From positions 1 to 13,408 of the forward strand of contig WTGD01000143.1 in the NCBI GenBank assembly GCA_011523725.1: a DNA stretch of 13,408 bases, written 5' to 3'. Below are positions 1 to 7,961 of this stretch, piece after piece (the stretch's first letter is position 1; the number at the start of each line of letters is the position of its first letter). Below the pieces are notes generated by a model. That model made no database searches. It worked only from the letters and a program-made list of their open reading frames with translations, and was not told the origin of the DNA. The translations under genes and the position numbers were made by a program. The stretch is from Nitrospinota bacterium (GTDB lineage: Bacteria > UBA8248).

Positions 1-151
1 TGTGCAGATCGCCTGATGGGTAGGGAAACATCATCAGGGAATAGTAGGTGGGCTTATCTCCGGGATGATCGGAGGTTTCGAATATCTTCTCCTCCGCCCA
101 GAGATTTTGCCACTTTTGCTCATACCTTGATGGACTGTATTCGCCGAGCAT
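1..151 (-). CDS. leuS: leucyl-tRNA synthetase, N-terminal fragment
   Basis: This is the first 50 codons of a class I aminoacyl-tRNA synthetase that charges tRNA-Leu in the cytoplasm; the gene runs off the left edge of the window. The translation begins MLGEYSPSRYEQKWQNLW and reaches MMFPYPSGDLH. That is the typical bacterial LeuRS opening, followed by the MFPYPSG stretch that leads directly into the HIGH-type ATP-binding signature, which is cut off after its first His. The ATG at 151-149 is preceded by GAGGA with a 5-6 nt spacer, an excellent ribosome binding site. It lies 82 nt downstream of the thioesterase gene on the same strand and may be cotranscribed with mgtE and that gene. Identification is strong despite the short length. 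Confidence 0.9.
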   Translation of the reverse strand, partial: MLGEYSPSRYEQKWQNLWAEEKIFETSDHPGDKPTYYSLMMFPYPSGDLH

Positions 152-161
152 GAATTTCCTC

Positions 162-180
162 AATTTTCGGAATTTTTCGG
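162..180. repeat. two-copy short tandem repeat in leuS leader
   Basis: Two nearly identical units, aattttcgg (162-170) and aatttttcgg (171-180), sit immediately upstream of the leuS ribosome binding site and would lie in its 5' untranslated region. With two copies differing by one T this may be slippage-derived. No function is evident. Confidence 0.45.
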
Positions 181-233
181 AATTTATCCCCAAATCTCAA
201 GTCAAGCGTTATGCCCGCTGCAGAAGGATTGCG

Positions 234-659
234 CTAGTTTAGATGCGGCCCCTCCGTGATGGGCGCCGCCTCCTCCATTATCTTTTCGAGAATTTCCGCC
301 GGGATTCGCCTCGGTTTTCCGTTCGCATCGGCTCTCGCATGAAGCGTATAGCCCTTCACAAGAACGCGCCCCTTCTGTTCCACCAGATAATCGATCCGGA
401 CACGGACACCCCTGGGTTTCCTGAACCAGCCAGTAACCTTCACTTCACCGTCATATCGCGCGCCTTCTTTGTACTCGCAACGGCTCTCTACTACGGGAAA
501 GAAAACGCCTTGCTCTTCGAGTTGCCCGTAGGGAAATCCGATTTTACGAAAATACTCCGTTCTAAGCTGTTCGAACCATACATAATAGACCGCGTGGTGC
601 ACCACGCCCATCTGGTCGGTTTCGGCATACCTTACACGGAAATCGATGGAAAGAGCCAA
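234..659 (-). CDS. acyl-CoA thioesterase, YbgC/4HBT hotdog family
   Basis: A 141-residue single hotdog-fold protein, the usual size for YbgC/4-hydroxybenzoyl-CoA thioesterase relatives, which hydrolyse acyl-CoA thioesters in the cytoplasm. Residues 8-30 carry the family signature: RVRYAETDQMGVVHH with Asp15, the presumed catalytic acid, then Tyr25/26 and Glu30 on the first long helix. The start is TTG at 659-657. An in-frame TAA lies two codons upstream and no ATG or GTG exists before the conserved motif, so TTG is the only ordinary choice. The gene begins 21 nt after the mgtE stop, so translation is probably coupled to mgtE, and leuS follows. In some proteobacteria YbgC belongs to the Tol-Pal locus; no tol genes are visible here. 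The acyl-CoA substrate is unknown. Confidence 0.88.
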   Translation of the reverse strand: MALSIDFRVRYAETDQMGVVHHAVYYVWFEQLRTEYFRKIGFPYGQLEEQGVFFPVVESRCEYKEGARYDGEVKVTGWFRKPRGVRVRIDYLVEQKGRVLVKGYTLHARADANGKPRRIPAEILEKIMEEAAPITEGPHLN

Positions 660-680
660 GCCGGATTAACCTATGAGCGG

Positions 681-2048
681 TTATATGAACAGAAAAAAGC
701 GGGCAATGTTGAAATATATTAGAAGCCCCAAGACATCGACCCCGGTCGTCACAAACGGCCCTGTCGCCACGGCGGGGTCCACGCGAAACCGATGGAGCAC
801 GAGCGGCAAAACCGACGCGAGAAGCGCAGAGAACATCATCACGACGCAAATCGCAAGACCCACGACGAAACCCAGCCACGCGACGGAGGCGAACTGATAC
901 GTCGCCAACAACCCCAACAGCAAGCCATAGCAAATGCCCAGAAGCGTTCCGACGGTTACCTCTTTCGAGATAACACGAAGCCACGATTTGGGATCGATGC
1001 GCCCTGTCGCCAAACCACGCACTACGATCGTGGCGCTTTGGGTACCCACGTTGCCCGCCATACCGATGATCACCGGCATGAACGCGGCGAGCGCCACAAT
1101 CTTGCTCAATTGATCCGAATACTGATGGATCAACTGGGCGGCGAGAATACCGCCCAGCCAACTGAAAAACAGCCATGGCAAGCGAATCCATGCAAGACGC
1201 CTGGCGGAAAGCGACGTCACCTCGTCCTGATAGGAGTGCGTTCCCGCCATCTTCAGGATATCCTCGGTCGCTTCCTCTCTGATGACATCGAGCACGTCAT
1301 CCACCGTGATGATCCCGACCAGTACGTTGTCGTCATCCACTACGGGGATGGCCAAAATGTTGTAGCGCGAGACGACGCGCGCAACGTGCTCCTGGTCGGC
1401 ATGTATGTTCTCACTCCAGACGTTGGTAATCATGACTTCGGACAAGGTTTTGGACGGGTCCGCCAGCAAGAGTTGCCGCAGACTGATCACCCCCCGCAGG
1501 CAACCGTTCGAATCGATAACATAGACATAGAAAATGTAGTCCACCTCGCTGGCTTTTCGCACCTGGGAGATGGCCTCATCAACCGTGAGTTCCTCAGGAA
1601 GAGCCACATAAGAATCCGTCATGATAGCGCCTGCGGTTTCAGGCAAATACGCCATCATGTCTTGTATCGCCTCTGTTTCAGGCGCATCGAGAAGCGCAAC
1701 GATTTCCTGGGAACGCTCTTCGGGAAGGGTTTCGAGAATATATCTCGCGTCGTCGCTGTCCAATTCTTTGATCAGTGGGACGACGTCCTTATCTGGCACC
1801 GGTTCCAGGAGTTCACGTACGATGTGGGAATCCGATTCCGTCAGAATGGAGGCGCGGTGCTCACGGTTTCGGACGAGGGAAAACGCTTCTTGACGTTCTT
1901 CGGGCAGAAAGTGTTGAAAAATCTGCGCCACTTCAGCCGCGTGCATTTTTTCCAGCGCATTGGACAGATTGGCGTCGGCCTTATGCCTCAAAAGCCGACG
2001 CACCATGTCTTCTACGCGAAGAAGTCTTGGATCACGCTCGTTCACCAT
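681..2048 (-). CDS. mgtE: magnesium transporter MgtE
   Basis: Inner-membrane Mg2+ channel of the MgtE/SLC41 family, 455 residues, the normal size. Numbered from the ATG at 2048, residues 1-125 form the helical superhelix N domain, rich in acidic EERQE-type repeats. Two CBS domains follow (about 140-200, from AGAIMTDSYVAL, and 205-262, ending in GIITVDDVLDVI). From about 290 come five hydrophobic membrane segments, with the family signature GMAGNVGTQSATIVVRG (from 329) and DPAVATGPFVTT (from 424). Asp438 matches the pore-lining Asp of the Thermus protein. I chose ATG 2048 because GGGGAT lies about 7 nt upstream and the protein then matches family length. A longer reading from TTG 2126 would overlap the promoter described below. 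It is the first gene of a minus-strand run with the thioesterase and leuS. The N and CBS domains of this family sense cytosolic Mg2+ and close the pore. Confidence 0.95.
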   Translation of the reverse strand: MVNERDPRLLRVEDMVRRLLRHKADANLSNALEKMHAAEVAQIFQHFLPEERQEAFSLVRNREHRASILTESDSHIVRELLEPVPDKDVVPLIKELDSDDARYILETLPEERSQEIVALLDAPETEAIQDMMAYLPETAGAIMTDSYVALPEELTVDEAISQVRKASEVDYIFYVYVIDSNGCLRGVISLRQLLLADPSKTLSEVMITNVWSENIHADQEHVARVVSRYNILAIPVVDDDNVLVGIITVDDVLDVIREEATEDILKMAGTHSYQDEVTSLSARRLAWIRLPWLFFSWLGGILAAQLIHQYSDQLSKIVALAAFMPVIIGMAGNVGTQSATIVVRGLATGRIDPKSWLRVISKEVTVGTLLGICYGLLLGLLATYQFASVAWLGFVVGLAICVVMMFSALLASVLPLVLHRFRVDPAVATGPFVTTGVDVLGLLIYFNIARFFLFI

Positions 2049-2097
2049 GGCTGATCCCCAAATCCCAAGCAGCAAACCCGGTGTCCAAAAGGCGTAG

Positions 2098-2126
2098 AGT
2101 CTATTGAACACCATGGGGAGTGTCAA
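2098..2126 (-). promoter_or_regulatory. sigma70-type promoter for mgtE
   Basis: On the minus strand a consensus -35 TTGACA (2126-2121) is followed by a 17-nt spacer and a -10 TAGACT (2103-2098). Transcription would start near 2091, giving a leader of roughly 40 nt before ATG 2048. This agrees with that start and against a start at TTG 2126, which is the -35 box itself. No Mg2+ riboswitch is apparent in so short a leader. Confidence 0.6.
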
Positions 2127-2131
2127 TCATC

Positions 2132-2160
2132 TTGTGTTACGGGCAAACTTAGCATATCTT
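2132..2160 (+). promoter_or_regulatory. possible weak promoter for hflX
   Basis: TTGTGT (2132-2137), a 17-nt spacer and TATCTT (2155-2160) give a modest sigma70-like match in the divergent mgtE-hflX intergenic region. A second -10-like hexamer, GATAAT (2189-2194), has no good -35. The rest of 2127-2247 holds no recognisable element except an 11-nt repeat of tggggagtgtc at 2114-2124 and 2232-2242. Confidence 0.25.
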
Positions 2161-2247
2161 GGTGGTAGATTGTTGTTTGCGCTATGCAGATAATCGTTGG
2201 CTCAACATCGTCATATTGTGCTCGCTTGATTTGGGGAGTGTCCTACC

Positions 2248-3963
2248 ATCGCTAGACTTCATGGTCGCCTCACCGGGCTGAAGCCTAAGCAAATGAAAGT
2301 TTTGGAAAGGCTTTACCGCCGCAAAATTCCACCCAGTCAATTCATTCATTTAGAGCTTGGTCGCGAACTGGCATTGCTGTCTCATGAGATATCGCGTCAG
2401 ATCGGGCTGCTCATCGATCGACTCGGCGTAGTGCGCTACGTGATTATCGGCGATGCGCGGGGAATCGAAATACCGGAACTAGGCCGCGCACGCGCTGGAA
2501 TGGCCAGACTAAGAGGTCTTCGGTGCGTGCACACCCATTTGAGCACATCCCCGTTATCTCAGGAAGATCTGACGGACATGGCCCTCTTGCGCCTCGACGC
2601 CATGGGAGTCATCGAAGTCGTAGATGACGGAACTGTGGGCCGTTTCCATTTCGCGCACATCACACCCCAGCCTCCCGATGAAAGTCGGCAAGCCAACGGC
2701 CACTCGACCTTTGCGGAGAATCGTACTCCCTGGGAAATCCAGTCGTTCCCCAATCTCGAATCGAACCGAGTCGACATCGAAGCGCTCATCAATTCTCTGG
2801 AGAACGAGTTCGCCCGCTTGCAAAAATCATCCATTCAACTCGAAGAGGGAGAGCGCGCCTTGCTCGTGCATCTCGATACCGGACAGAACGCAAGCCGTTC
2901 GCCCGAGACCGAGTTTGAGGAATTGTCCCTCCTCACGCGCGAGGCCGGTTTCATCCCCTGCGGAGAAATTCTGCAGCGCCGCAAGAAACCGGACCCTCGC
3001 TTCGTCATCGGCAAGGGCCGGCTGGCGGAGGTTCTCATGAACTCGATGCAGGTGGGAGCCGAAGCCCTGTTCTTCTCGAAGGAGCTGACGCCCTCGCAAA
3101 TCAAGAGTTTATCCGAATTCACCGATCTGAAAATCCTCGACCGGACGCAAATCATCCTCGACATTTTCGCACAAAGGGCGAAGAGCCGCGTCGGAAAACT
3201 TCAAGTAGAGTTAGCGTTACTGCGATATACGCTGCCACGCATCTCCTCTCAACACACGGCTTTGAGCAGGCTTACCGGCGGCATCGGTGGCAGGGGTCCG
3301 GGCGAAACGAAACTGGAAATTCACCGCCGCCGCGCATTCGAGCGCATTCGCAGAGTGGAAAAAGAACTCAAAAATTTACAAAAAAAACGCTCTCAGGGCA
3401 GGCAGCTTCGACAGCGTCGCCAGGTGCCGATTCTCTCTCTCGTGGGATACACCAATGCGGGAAAATCCACCCTGCTGAACGCTTTAACGAATAGCGATAT
3501 CACAGCCGAAGATCGCCTTTTCGCCACATTGGACACATCAAGCCGAAGACTCAGGCTTCCGCGCGAGCAGGAAGTCATCATCACGGATACCGTCGGTTTC
3601 ATTCACGACCTCCCTCAGGAGTTGATAGGAGCGTTCCGCTCGACATTGGAGGAACTGAGCGAAGCGGACCTTCTCCTTCACGTGATTGACGCCTCATCTC
3701 CTCATTGTGAGGACAACCTTTTTGCCGTGGAGAAAATCCTGGATGAAATTGGATTGAAAAACACGCCTCTCATTCGGGTTTTCAACAAAATGGATCAGAC
3801 GGACGATATCCGTCTCGCCAATCTGTGCCGCCGGTTCGACGGCATCGCCGTGAGCGGCATAGACCCCGAAAGCCTTTTGCCTCTTGTGGACGAGGCAGCC
3901 TACCGCCTATCGAGCATGGACAAGCAAGATGAGACACAAGAAATCGAACAAATCGCAAACTAA
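2248..3963 (+). CDS. hflX: ribosome-associated GTPase HflX (long form)
   Basis: HflX is a translation-factor GTPase that binds 50S/70S ribosomes and splits stalled ones. Numbered from 2248 (571 residues): residues 1-190 are the N-terminal extension seen in deltaproteobacterial-type HflX, about 205-375 the HflX-specific domain with GGIGGRGPGETKLE at 344-357 and a basic coiled helix, then the G domain. G1 is GYTNAGKST at 400-408, G3 DTVGF at 447-451 and G4 NKMD at 513-516, all intact. The first ATG is at 2293, but the in-frame codons before it read LTGLKPKQ, which I recognise as conserved N-terminal sequence of these long forms, and ATG 2293 has only a weak ribosome binding site. ATC at 2248 lies 9 nt after GGGGAG and would give MARLHGRLTGLKPKQ. 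The start is therefore uncertain (2248 or 2293); the function is not. The 3' end overlaps the next gene by 35 nt. Confidence 0.92.
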   Translation: MARLHGRLTGLKPKQMKVLERLYRRKIPPSQFIHLELGRELALLSHEISRQIGLLIDRLGVVRYVIIGDARGIEIPELGRARAGMARLRGLRCVHTHLSTSPLSQEDLTDMALLRLDAMGVIEVVDDGTVGRFHFAHITPQPPDESRQANGHSTFAENRTPWEIQSFPNLESNRVDIEALINSLENEFARLQKSSIQLEEGERALLVHLDTGQNASRSPETEFEELSLLTREAGFIPCGEILQRRKKPDPRFVIGKGRLAEVLMNSMQVGAEALFFSKELTPSQIKSLSEFTDLKILDRTQIILDIFAQRAKSRVGKLQVELALLRYTLPRISSQHTALSRLTGGIGGRGPGETKLEIHRRRAFERIRRVEKELKNLQKKRSQGRQLRQRRQVPILSLVGYTNAGKSTLLNALTNSDITAEDRLFATLDTSSRRLRLPREQEVIITDTVGFIHDLPQELIGAFRSTLEELSEADLLLHVIDASSPHCEDNLFAVEKILDEIGLKNTPLIRVFNKMDQTDDIRLANLCRRFDGIAVSGIDPESLLPLVDEAAYRLSSMDKQDETQEIEQIAN

Positions 3964-4321
3964 TTTCTTCTCTGAAACAAAATTTCTTCTTTTATCCTTC
4001 CTGTTGCTGAGTTTGCTGGCTGGAGGTTGTGCCGGAGGCAACTTTTCGTCCAAAGACATTTGGGAAAAAGCGAAATCCACCGTTCGAGCCGCATACATCA
4101 AGACCCAGCGAGCCGTCACGAACACCCTGATCACCATCGGAAAATATCAGCGAGACCACGCATACGGACGAAAAGACACCGGAGAAACACAAACAACGGA
4201 AGGTAAAAGCAATAGAAACCCTGCTCCCCGTCCCACCGAAACGCCCCGTATGGATGATCGGTTTCCATCCAGAACTCCTGATGCGGTGGAGGAAAACCTG
4301 AGGCCCGATCATGCCCGGTAA
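3929..4321 (+). CDS. small predicted lipoprotein of unknown function
   Basis: A 130-residue protein with a lipoprotein signal peptide: a basic n-region (MRHKKSNKSQ), a leucine-rich hydrophobic core and a lipobox ending LLAGGC, followed by AGG. The mature part is hydrophilic. It has a short helical stretch (DIWEKAKSTVRAAYIKTQRAV) and then a low-complexity tail rich in Thr, Pro, Arg and Glu that is probably disordered. The ATG at 3929 lies inside the end of hflX, so translation is likely coupled; no strong ribosome binding site is seen. An in-frame start further upstream would put 15 extra hflX-overlapping residues before the signal and is less likely. I do not recognise the family. It ends 57 nt before the convergent M16 gene, and that gap shows no clear terminator. 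Confidence 0.65.
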   Translation: MRHKKSNKSQTNFFSETKFLLLSFLLLSLLAGGCAGGNFSSKDIWEKAKSTVRAAYIKTQRAVTNTLITIGKYQRDHAYGRKDTGETQTTEGKSNRNPAPRPTETPRMDDRFPSRTPDAVEENLRPDHAR

Positions 4322-4378
4322 ACAGCCAGGGAAATTACGTGAAGTGAAAACCCGAAAGAAATTCCTTTAGAGAGTCGG

Positions 4379-7240
4379 CTATTTCAAAGTATTGCCCGAC
4401 ACGATCACCAGACACTCTTTGCTCGATTTCATAAAATAGTGCGCGGCTTCCCTCACGGCGTTCGTGTCCACCCGTTCAATCTGCCGTTTTGTTTCTTCCA
4501 GCGTCTCCCATCCCAGACCATGGACGAATCTACCCGCCAGGTCGGCCGCTCTCGCAAAAGCCCGCTGGTGCGCGCGAGACAACCCTCCAATGAGATAAGA
4601 CTTGGCCCGCTGAAATTCCTCATCATCGAGTCCTTCGCTTACGCGGGCGATTCCTTGCCGCATCAGGTCGATGGCTAGTTTTTCCGTGCCCGCGGAAGTA
4701 GCCGCATAAATCGAGATGGGGCCCGGGTCCAGAGATTCGTAAGAGGAAACGCTTACATCGTAAGCAAGACCGCGCTTTTCCCTCAGTTCCATAAAGAGTC
4801 CTCCGGCCTGACTCCCCAGGGCCGCTGAGATAATGGCAAGCGCATGTCTGGCCGGATCATGAAAGGTCGTTCCCAAAAACGACATATGAATATGGCTTTG
4901 CGAGGCCCCATCAATCTTGTATGAGCGAAAACGCTTTCTCGAGAGGCTTCTGGGCGCTGCGGGCTGGAGGGCAGGCGTTTCAGTAGGAGCGCTTGCGGCC
5001 CAGGGCTTTAGCATTTTAGGGAGATGTTCTTCCAGATACGAAACATCGAAATTGCCTGCTGCAGCGATAACCAAATTCGCAGGCGATGTCCTTTTGCGCC
5101 ATTCTCGCCTCAACACCCTCTGATTAAAAGCTGCCATCGTCCTGGTCGTTCCAAGTGGATGACGGCCCAATGGGTGTTTTCCATACAAGAGTTGATATCC
5201 CTTGAACCGGCACCATTGCCCCAAGTCGTCGAGTTCGCTGTCGCGCTCCGCATTAAGCTCCGCGCGAGCGAATTCAATATCATCCTTATCGAAAGCAGGC
5301 GCAGACAAGAGTTCCACGAATCTTTCTATTACTTCGGGAATCACCGCGCTGAGGCCGGAAGCCGTCAGCCCAAAAGTATTTCGTCCTGAAAACCCATCGA
5401 TACTCGCCCCCAATCCCTCCACCTCTTTGGTATGGATGAACGATGGACATCTCTCGGTCGCCATGGGAGCGGCGGACATCATCAGGGCATGGAGCCCGGC
5501 CTGGCGGGCGGATTCATTTCTTTGCCCTCCCAGGAATACGGCCCGCATGGAGAAAACCGGCGGGCCACTATCCGGGAGCATCACCAACCGCCCGCCACCC
5601 GGAAGCTTTGTTTCTATCGGTGTGTTCTTGGCTTCGGAGCGCCTTGTATTTTTGAGGTAGCTTCTTTGGGGAGAAACGGAGCGGGTGCGACGAGAGGCGG
5701 CTGATTTTTCCGCTACGCCCCGGTTTCGATTCGCGTCATTTCGTTTTCGCTCAAGATGATTTTCGAATCCGCTCCATATCGCATTTCGAATCCTTCGCAC
5801 GCCGACTCGCGGCGCTTCTCCCTTGGGCAAGAATACGCCTGCCGTCAATCGCGATGGTGAAAGATAGCGCCTCGCCACATCCGAGACGTCATTCGCATCC
5901 ACCTCCAAAAGCATTCTCATGTAATTGAGATGATAATTCGGATCTCCGGTAATCAACTCGGAATAGCCCGCCACACGGGCGCGGCCCGTCATTCCCTCTC
6001 GCCTGAATTCCAGACCCGTCAGATAATTCATGCGCACTTTGTCCAACTCATCCGAAGTGAGCGGCCTGTCCTCGATGACTTGTTTCGCCACGTGAAGGAT
6101 TTGCTCGATGGCTTGCTCGACGTTTTCAGGCATTGCGTATCCACCCAGGAAAAACAGCCCCGGCCCGCCGGAGAGATAGACATCGGCAGAAACATCGAAC
6201 ATCACCGACGTGTCCATGCAAAGATGTTCATACAGGCGGGAGCTCTCTCCCGCTCCAAGAACGATACCGAGCACCTCAAGCACAGGAGCGTCCCGGTGTG
6301 TCAGAGGGGGGATTTCAAAAGCGAGTTCCACATGCGCCGTTCCCGAACGGCCGCGCCGCACAACGATGCGCGGACCTGCTTTCAGGGGAGTCGGCAGGGG
6401 AACTTTCGGCATCTTTCTACGCCCGGGTTTCGGCCATTTGGTGAGAAAACGTTTTCGCCTTTTTCTCAGAATGGATTTTACTCGAGGGACGTCGAAAGCT
6501 CCGGCAAACACCAGGACGGCGGATGAGGGTGTATAGAATTGCTTGTGATATTTCTTCAACCCTGCCGCGTCAATGCTCTTGAGCGTCTGCCGCGTACCCA
6601 GAATGGCGCGGCCGTATGGATGCCGAGGTCCGTAGGCCTCTCGGTAGAGGTGATACTGAAGCAACTGGTCCGGTTGTTCATAGGTACGATTGAATTCAGA
6701 GAGAATAACCTGTCTCTCCTGGCGGACCTCGTCTTCGCCGAATCGCGGCCACCAAAGGGCATTGAGTAGTGCTTCGAGGCACCCTTCGAATTCATCCGGC
6801 ATCGATATCAGATCGTAATGAGTGGATTCGTTCGTCGTGTAGGCGTTGATGTCCCCGCCGGAAGACTCGGCCATAGAGGCAAGTTCTCCTACTTCCAGAT
6901 TTTCCGAACCCTTGAATATCATGTGCTCCAAAAAATGGGAGATGCCCTCCAACGGGGCTGTTTCTGTAAGACTTCCGACGCGAAACCATGCTTGCACGCT
7001 CACGGCGGGAGCCGCGGGATCCGGGAGAAAAAGACAGGTGGGGCCGCCTCTCATCCTGTAGACGAGAGGTTTGATATCCTCAGAAAATGCTTTGTGAATA
7101 TCGCTTGGAAATTTCTTGAACATTATCGAAACAGGCTCACTCCAGGCCAAGACGACCAATCCGTCAGCCCCGATCACGAAAGCGGCGAATCCCTTGACTT
7201 CTAGTGAACGGAGCGTATCATCCTCTTCTGGCAAAGTCAT
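4379..7240 (-). CDS. M16 family zinc metallopeptidase, fused double domain
   Basis: A 953-residue pitrilysin/M16-family peptidase made of two fused M16 halves. The N-terminal half (about 55-470) carries the inverted zinc motif HFLEH at 102-106 and the third ligand Glu182, 76 residues after His106; the NAYTTNESTHY segment (132-142) is also typical. A basic, Ser/Asn-rich linker of about 70 residues (475-545) joins a C-terminal half in which the zinc motif has decayed to HALMM (584-588). That half is therefore non-catalytic, but it keeps the R-GLAY substrate-contact motif near its end. One active and one inactive half is the usual arrangement for clamshell M16 enzymes that degrade small peptides. 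No clear signal peptide or Shine-Dalgarno sequence is seen at ATG 7240; Met40 (7123) is an alternative start close to the usual family N-terminus. The gene is divergent from the ferredoxin gene, 83 nt apart. Substrate unknown. Confidence 0.9.
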   Translation of the reverse strand: MTLPEEDDTLRSLEVKGFAAFVIGADGLVVLAWSEPVSIMFKKFPSDIHKAFSEDIKPLVYRMRGGPTCLFLPDPAAPAVSVQAWFRVGSLTETAPLEGISHFLEHMIFKGSENLEVGELASMAESSGGDINAYTTNESTHYDLISMPDEFEGCLEALLNALWWPRFGEDEVRQERQVILSEFNRTYEQPDQLLQYHLYREAYGPRHPYGRAILGTRQTLKSIDAAGLKKYHKQFYTPSSAVLVFAGAFDVPRVKSILRKRRKRFLTKWPKPGRRKMPKVPLPTPLKAGPRIVVRRGRSGTAHVELAFEIPPLTHRDAPVLEVLGIVLGAGESSRLYEHLCMDTSVMFDVSADVYLSGGPGLFFLGGYAMPENVEQAIEQILHVAKQVIEDRPLTSDELDKVRMNYLTGLEFRREGMTGRARVAGYSELITGDPNYHLNYMRMLLEVDANDVSDVARRYLSPSRLTAGVFLPKGEAPRVGVRRIRNAIWSGFENHLERKRNDANRNRGVAEKSAASRRTRSVSPQRSYLKNTRRSEAKNTPIETKLPGGGRLVMLPDSGPPVFSMRAVFLGGQRNESARQAGLHALMMSAAPMATERCPSFIHTKEVEGLGASIDGFSGRNTFGLTASGLSAVIPEVIERFVELLSAPAFDKDDIEFARAELNAERDSELDDLGQWCRFKGYQLLYGKHPLGRHPLGTTRTMAAFNQRVLRREWRKRTSPANLVIAAAGNFDVSYLEEHLPKMLKPWAASAPTETPALQPAAPRSLSRKRFRSYKIDGASQSHIHMSFLGTTFHDPARHALAIISAALGSQAGGLFMELREKRGLAYDVSVSSYESLDPGPISIYAATSAGTEKLAIDLMRQGIARVSEGLDDEEFQRAKSYLIGGLSRAHQRAFARAADLAGRFVHGLGWETLEETKRQIERVDTNAVREAAHYFMKSSKECLVIVSGNTLK

Positions 7241-7323
7241 TCAGAGTAGAAGCCGATAGACTTTGAAACCTCGCTCGGGAAAATTCCACCAGAGATCACC
7301 CATCACTTTAAAAGAGGATAACC

Positions 7324-7665
7324 GTGGAACACATCAAAAGACACGTTTTCGTATGCATCAATCAACGCCCGCCGACTCATCCAATGGGCTGTTGTCAGAG
7401 CAAGGGCAGCATCGAAGTGGCGCAAGCGATCACGGAGGCGATTGGCTCGAATGACGAACTCGCTGCGGATACGGCAATGGCGGGCGCAACTTGCCTCGGC
7501 CCGTGCACGATGGGCCCCACCCTTGTCGTCTATCCGGAGGGCGTCTGGTACACGGGCGTAAAGGTGGAGGACGTACCGGAACTCATCGAGGAACACCTGA
7601 AAAACGGCCGTCCCGTCGAGAGACTCCGCTTGAGGCTGCCCGGGAATGTCGGAAGCGACGACTAG
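7324..7665 (+). CDS. thioredoxin-like [2Fe-2S] ferredoxin
   Basis: A 113-residue protein of the thioredoxin-fold 2Fe-2S ferredoxin family (Aquifex Fd4 / Shethna I type), an electron carrier. Cluster ligands are visible as Cys11, Cys23 (with an extra Cys24), Cys57 and Cys61, in the contexts VCINQRPPTHPMGCC and ATCLGPCTMGP. The stretch VVYPEGVWYTGVKVEDVPELIEEHL is characteristic of the family C-terminal half. The start is GTG at 7324, preceded by AGAGGA with about 7 nt spacing. It is the first gene of a tight plus-strand unit with the two dehydratase subunits, 21 nt before the next start. That suggests it supplies electrons to, or serves cluster or redox needs of, the dehydratase pathway. No convincing promoter is visible in the short 7241-7323 region. 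Confidence 0.87.
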   Translation: MEHIKRHVFVCINQRPPTHPMGCCQSKGSIEVAQAITEAIGSNDELAADTAMAGATCLGPCTMGPTLVVYPEGVWYTGVKVEDVPELIEEHLKNGRPVERLRLRLPGNVGSDD

Positions 7666-7686
7666 ACTCGCCAAGGAGAGCACCCG

Positions 7687-7959
7687 ATGAGCCGGGCACT
7701 GATGATGCACCCGAAAGACAATGTGGCCACCGTGCTGGAGGACATCGCACCCGAGCAGAATTTGGAAATCGAAGGCAACGAGGAAACTTCGACGATTACC
7801 GCGACGGAAGCGATTCCTTTCGGCCATAAAATCGCGCTGCGCAAGATCCGCTCGAACGCGAAAGTGCTGAAATACGGCGAGGTCATCGGCACCGCCACAA
7901 AAGAGATACCCGTCGGCAGTCACGTTCACGTCCATAACATCAAGAGCACCAGAGGCTAG
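7687..7959 (+). CDS. UxaA-family dehydratase small subunit (SAF domain)
   Basis: A 90-residue protein equal to the N-terminal SAF domain of altronate/galactarate dehydratases, here encoded separately as in (2R)-sulfolactate sulfo-lyase SuyA. Diagnostic segments are MMHPKDNVATVLEDI near the start, IPFGHKIALRKI in the middle, and KYGEVIGTATKEI then HVHVHNIKS at the end. ATG 7687 has AAGGAG 9 nt upstream. The stop is 2 nt before the start of the large subunit, so the two are surely cotranslated and form one enzyme. The family removes water (or sulfite) from 2-hydroxy acids using Fe2+. Which acid is used here cannot be told from the sequence. Confidence 0.88.
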   Translation: MSRALMMHPKDNVATVLEDIAPEQNLEIEGNEETSTITATEAIPFGHKIALRKIRSNAKVLKYGEVIGTATKEIPVGSHVHVHNIKSTRG

Positions 7960-7961
7960 GC

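Noticed and set aside
792..2054. 420-codon open frame on the plus strand opposite mgtE
   Set aside because: It is antisense to a textbook MgtE protein. Its translation is His/Arg/Gln/Asp-rich with no recognisable domain, as expected for the shadow of a GC-rich gene.
2261..2281. Six-codon ATG reading frame (MVASPG) ahead of hflX
   Set aside because: Out of frame with hflX and without a suitably placed ribosome binding site; most likely chance, though a leader-peptide role cannot be excluded.
4322..4378. Bidirectional terminator between the convergent lipoprotein and M16 genes
   Set aside because: No stable stem followed by a T-run could be found on either strand.
5930..6526. 198-codon open frame on the plus strand opposite the M16 gene
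   Set aside because: It lies entirely within the coding part of the M16 first domain and its composition is unlike a real protein.
7303..7935. 210-codon open frame on the minus strand
   Set aside because: It is antisense to the ferredoxin and dehydratase small-subunit genes, both of which carry clear family motifs and ribosome binding sites.
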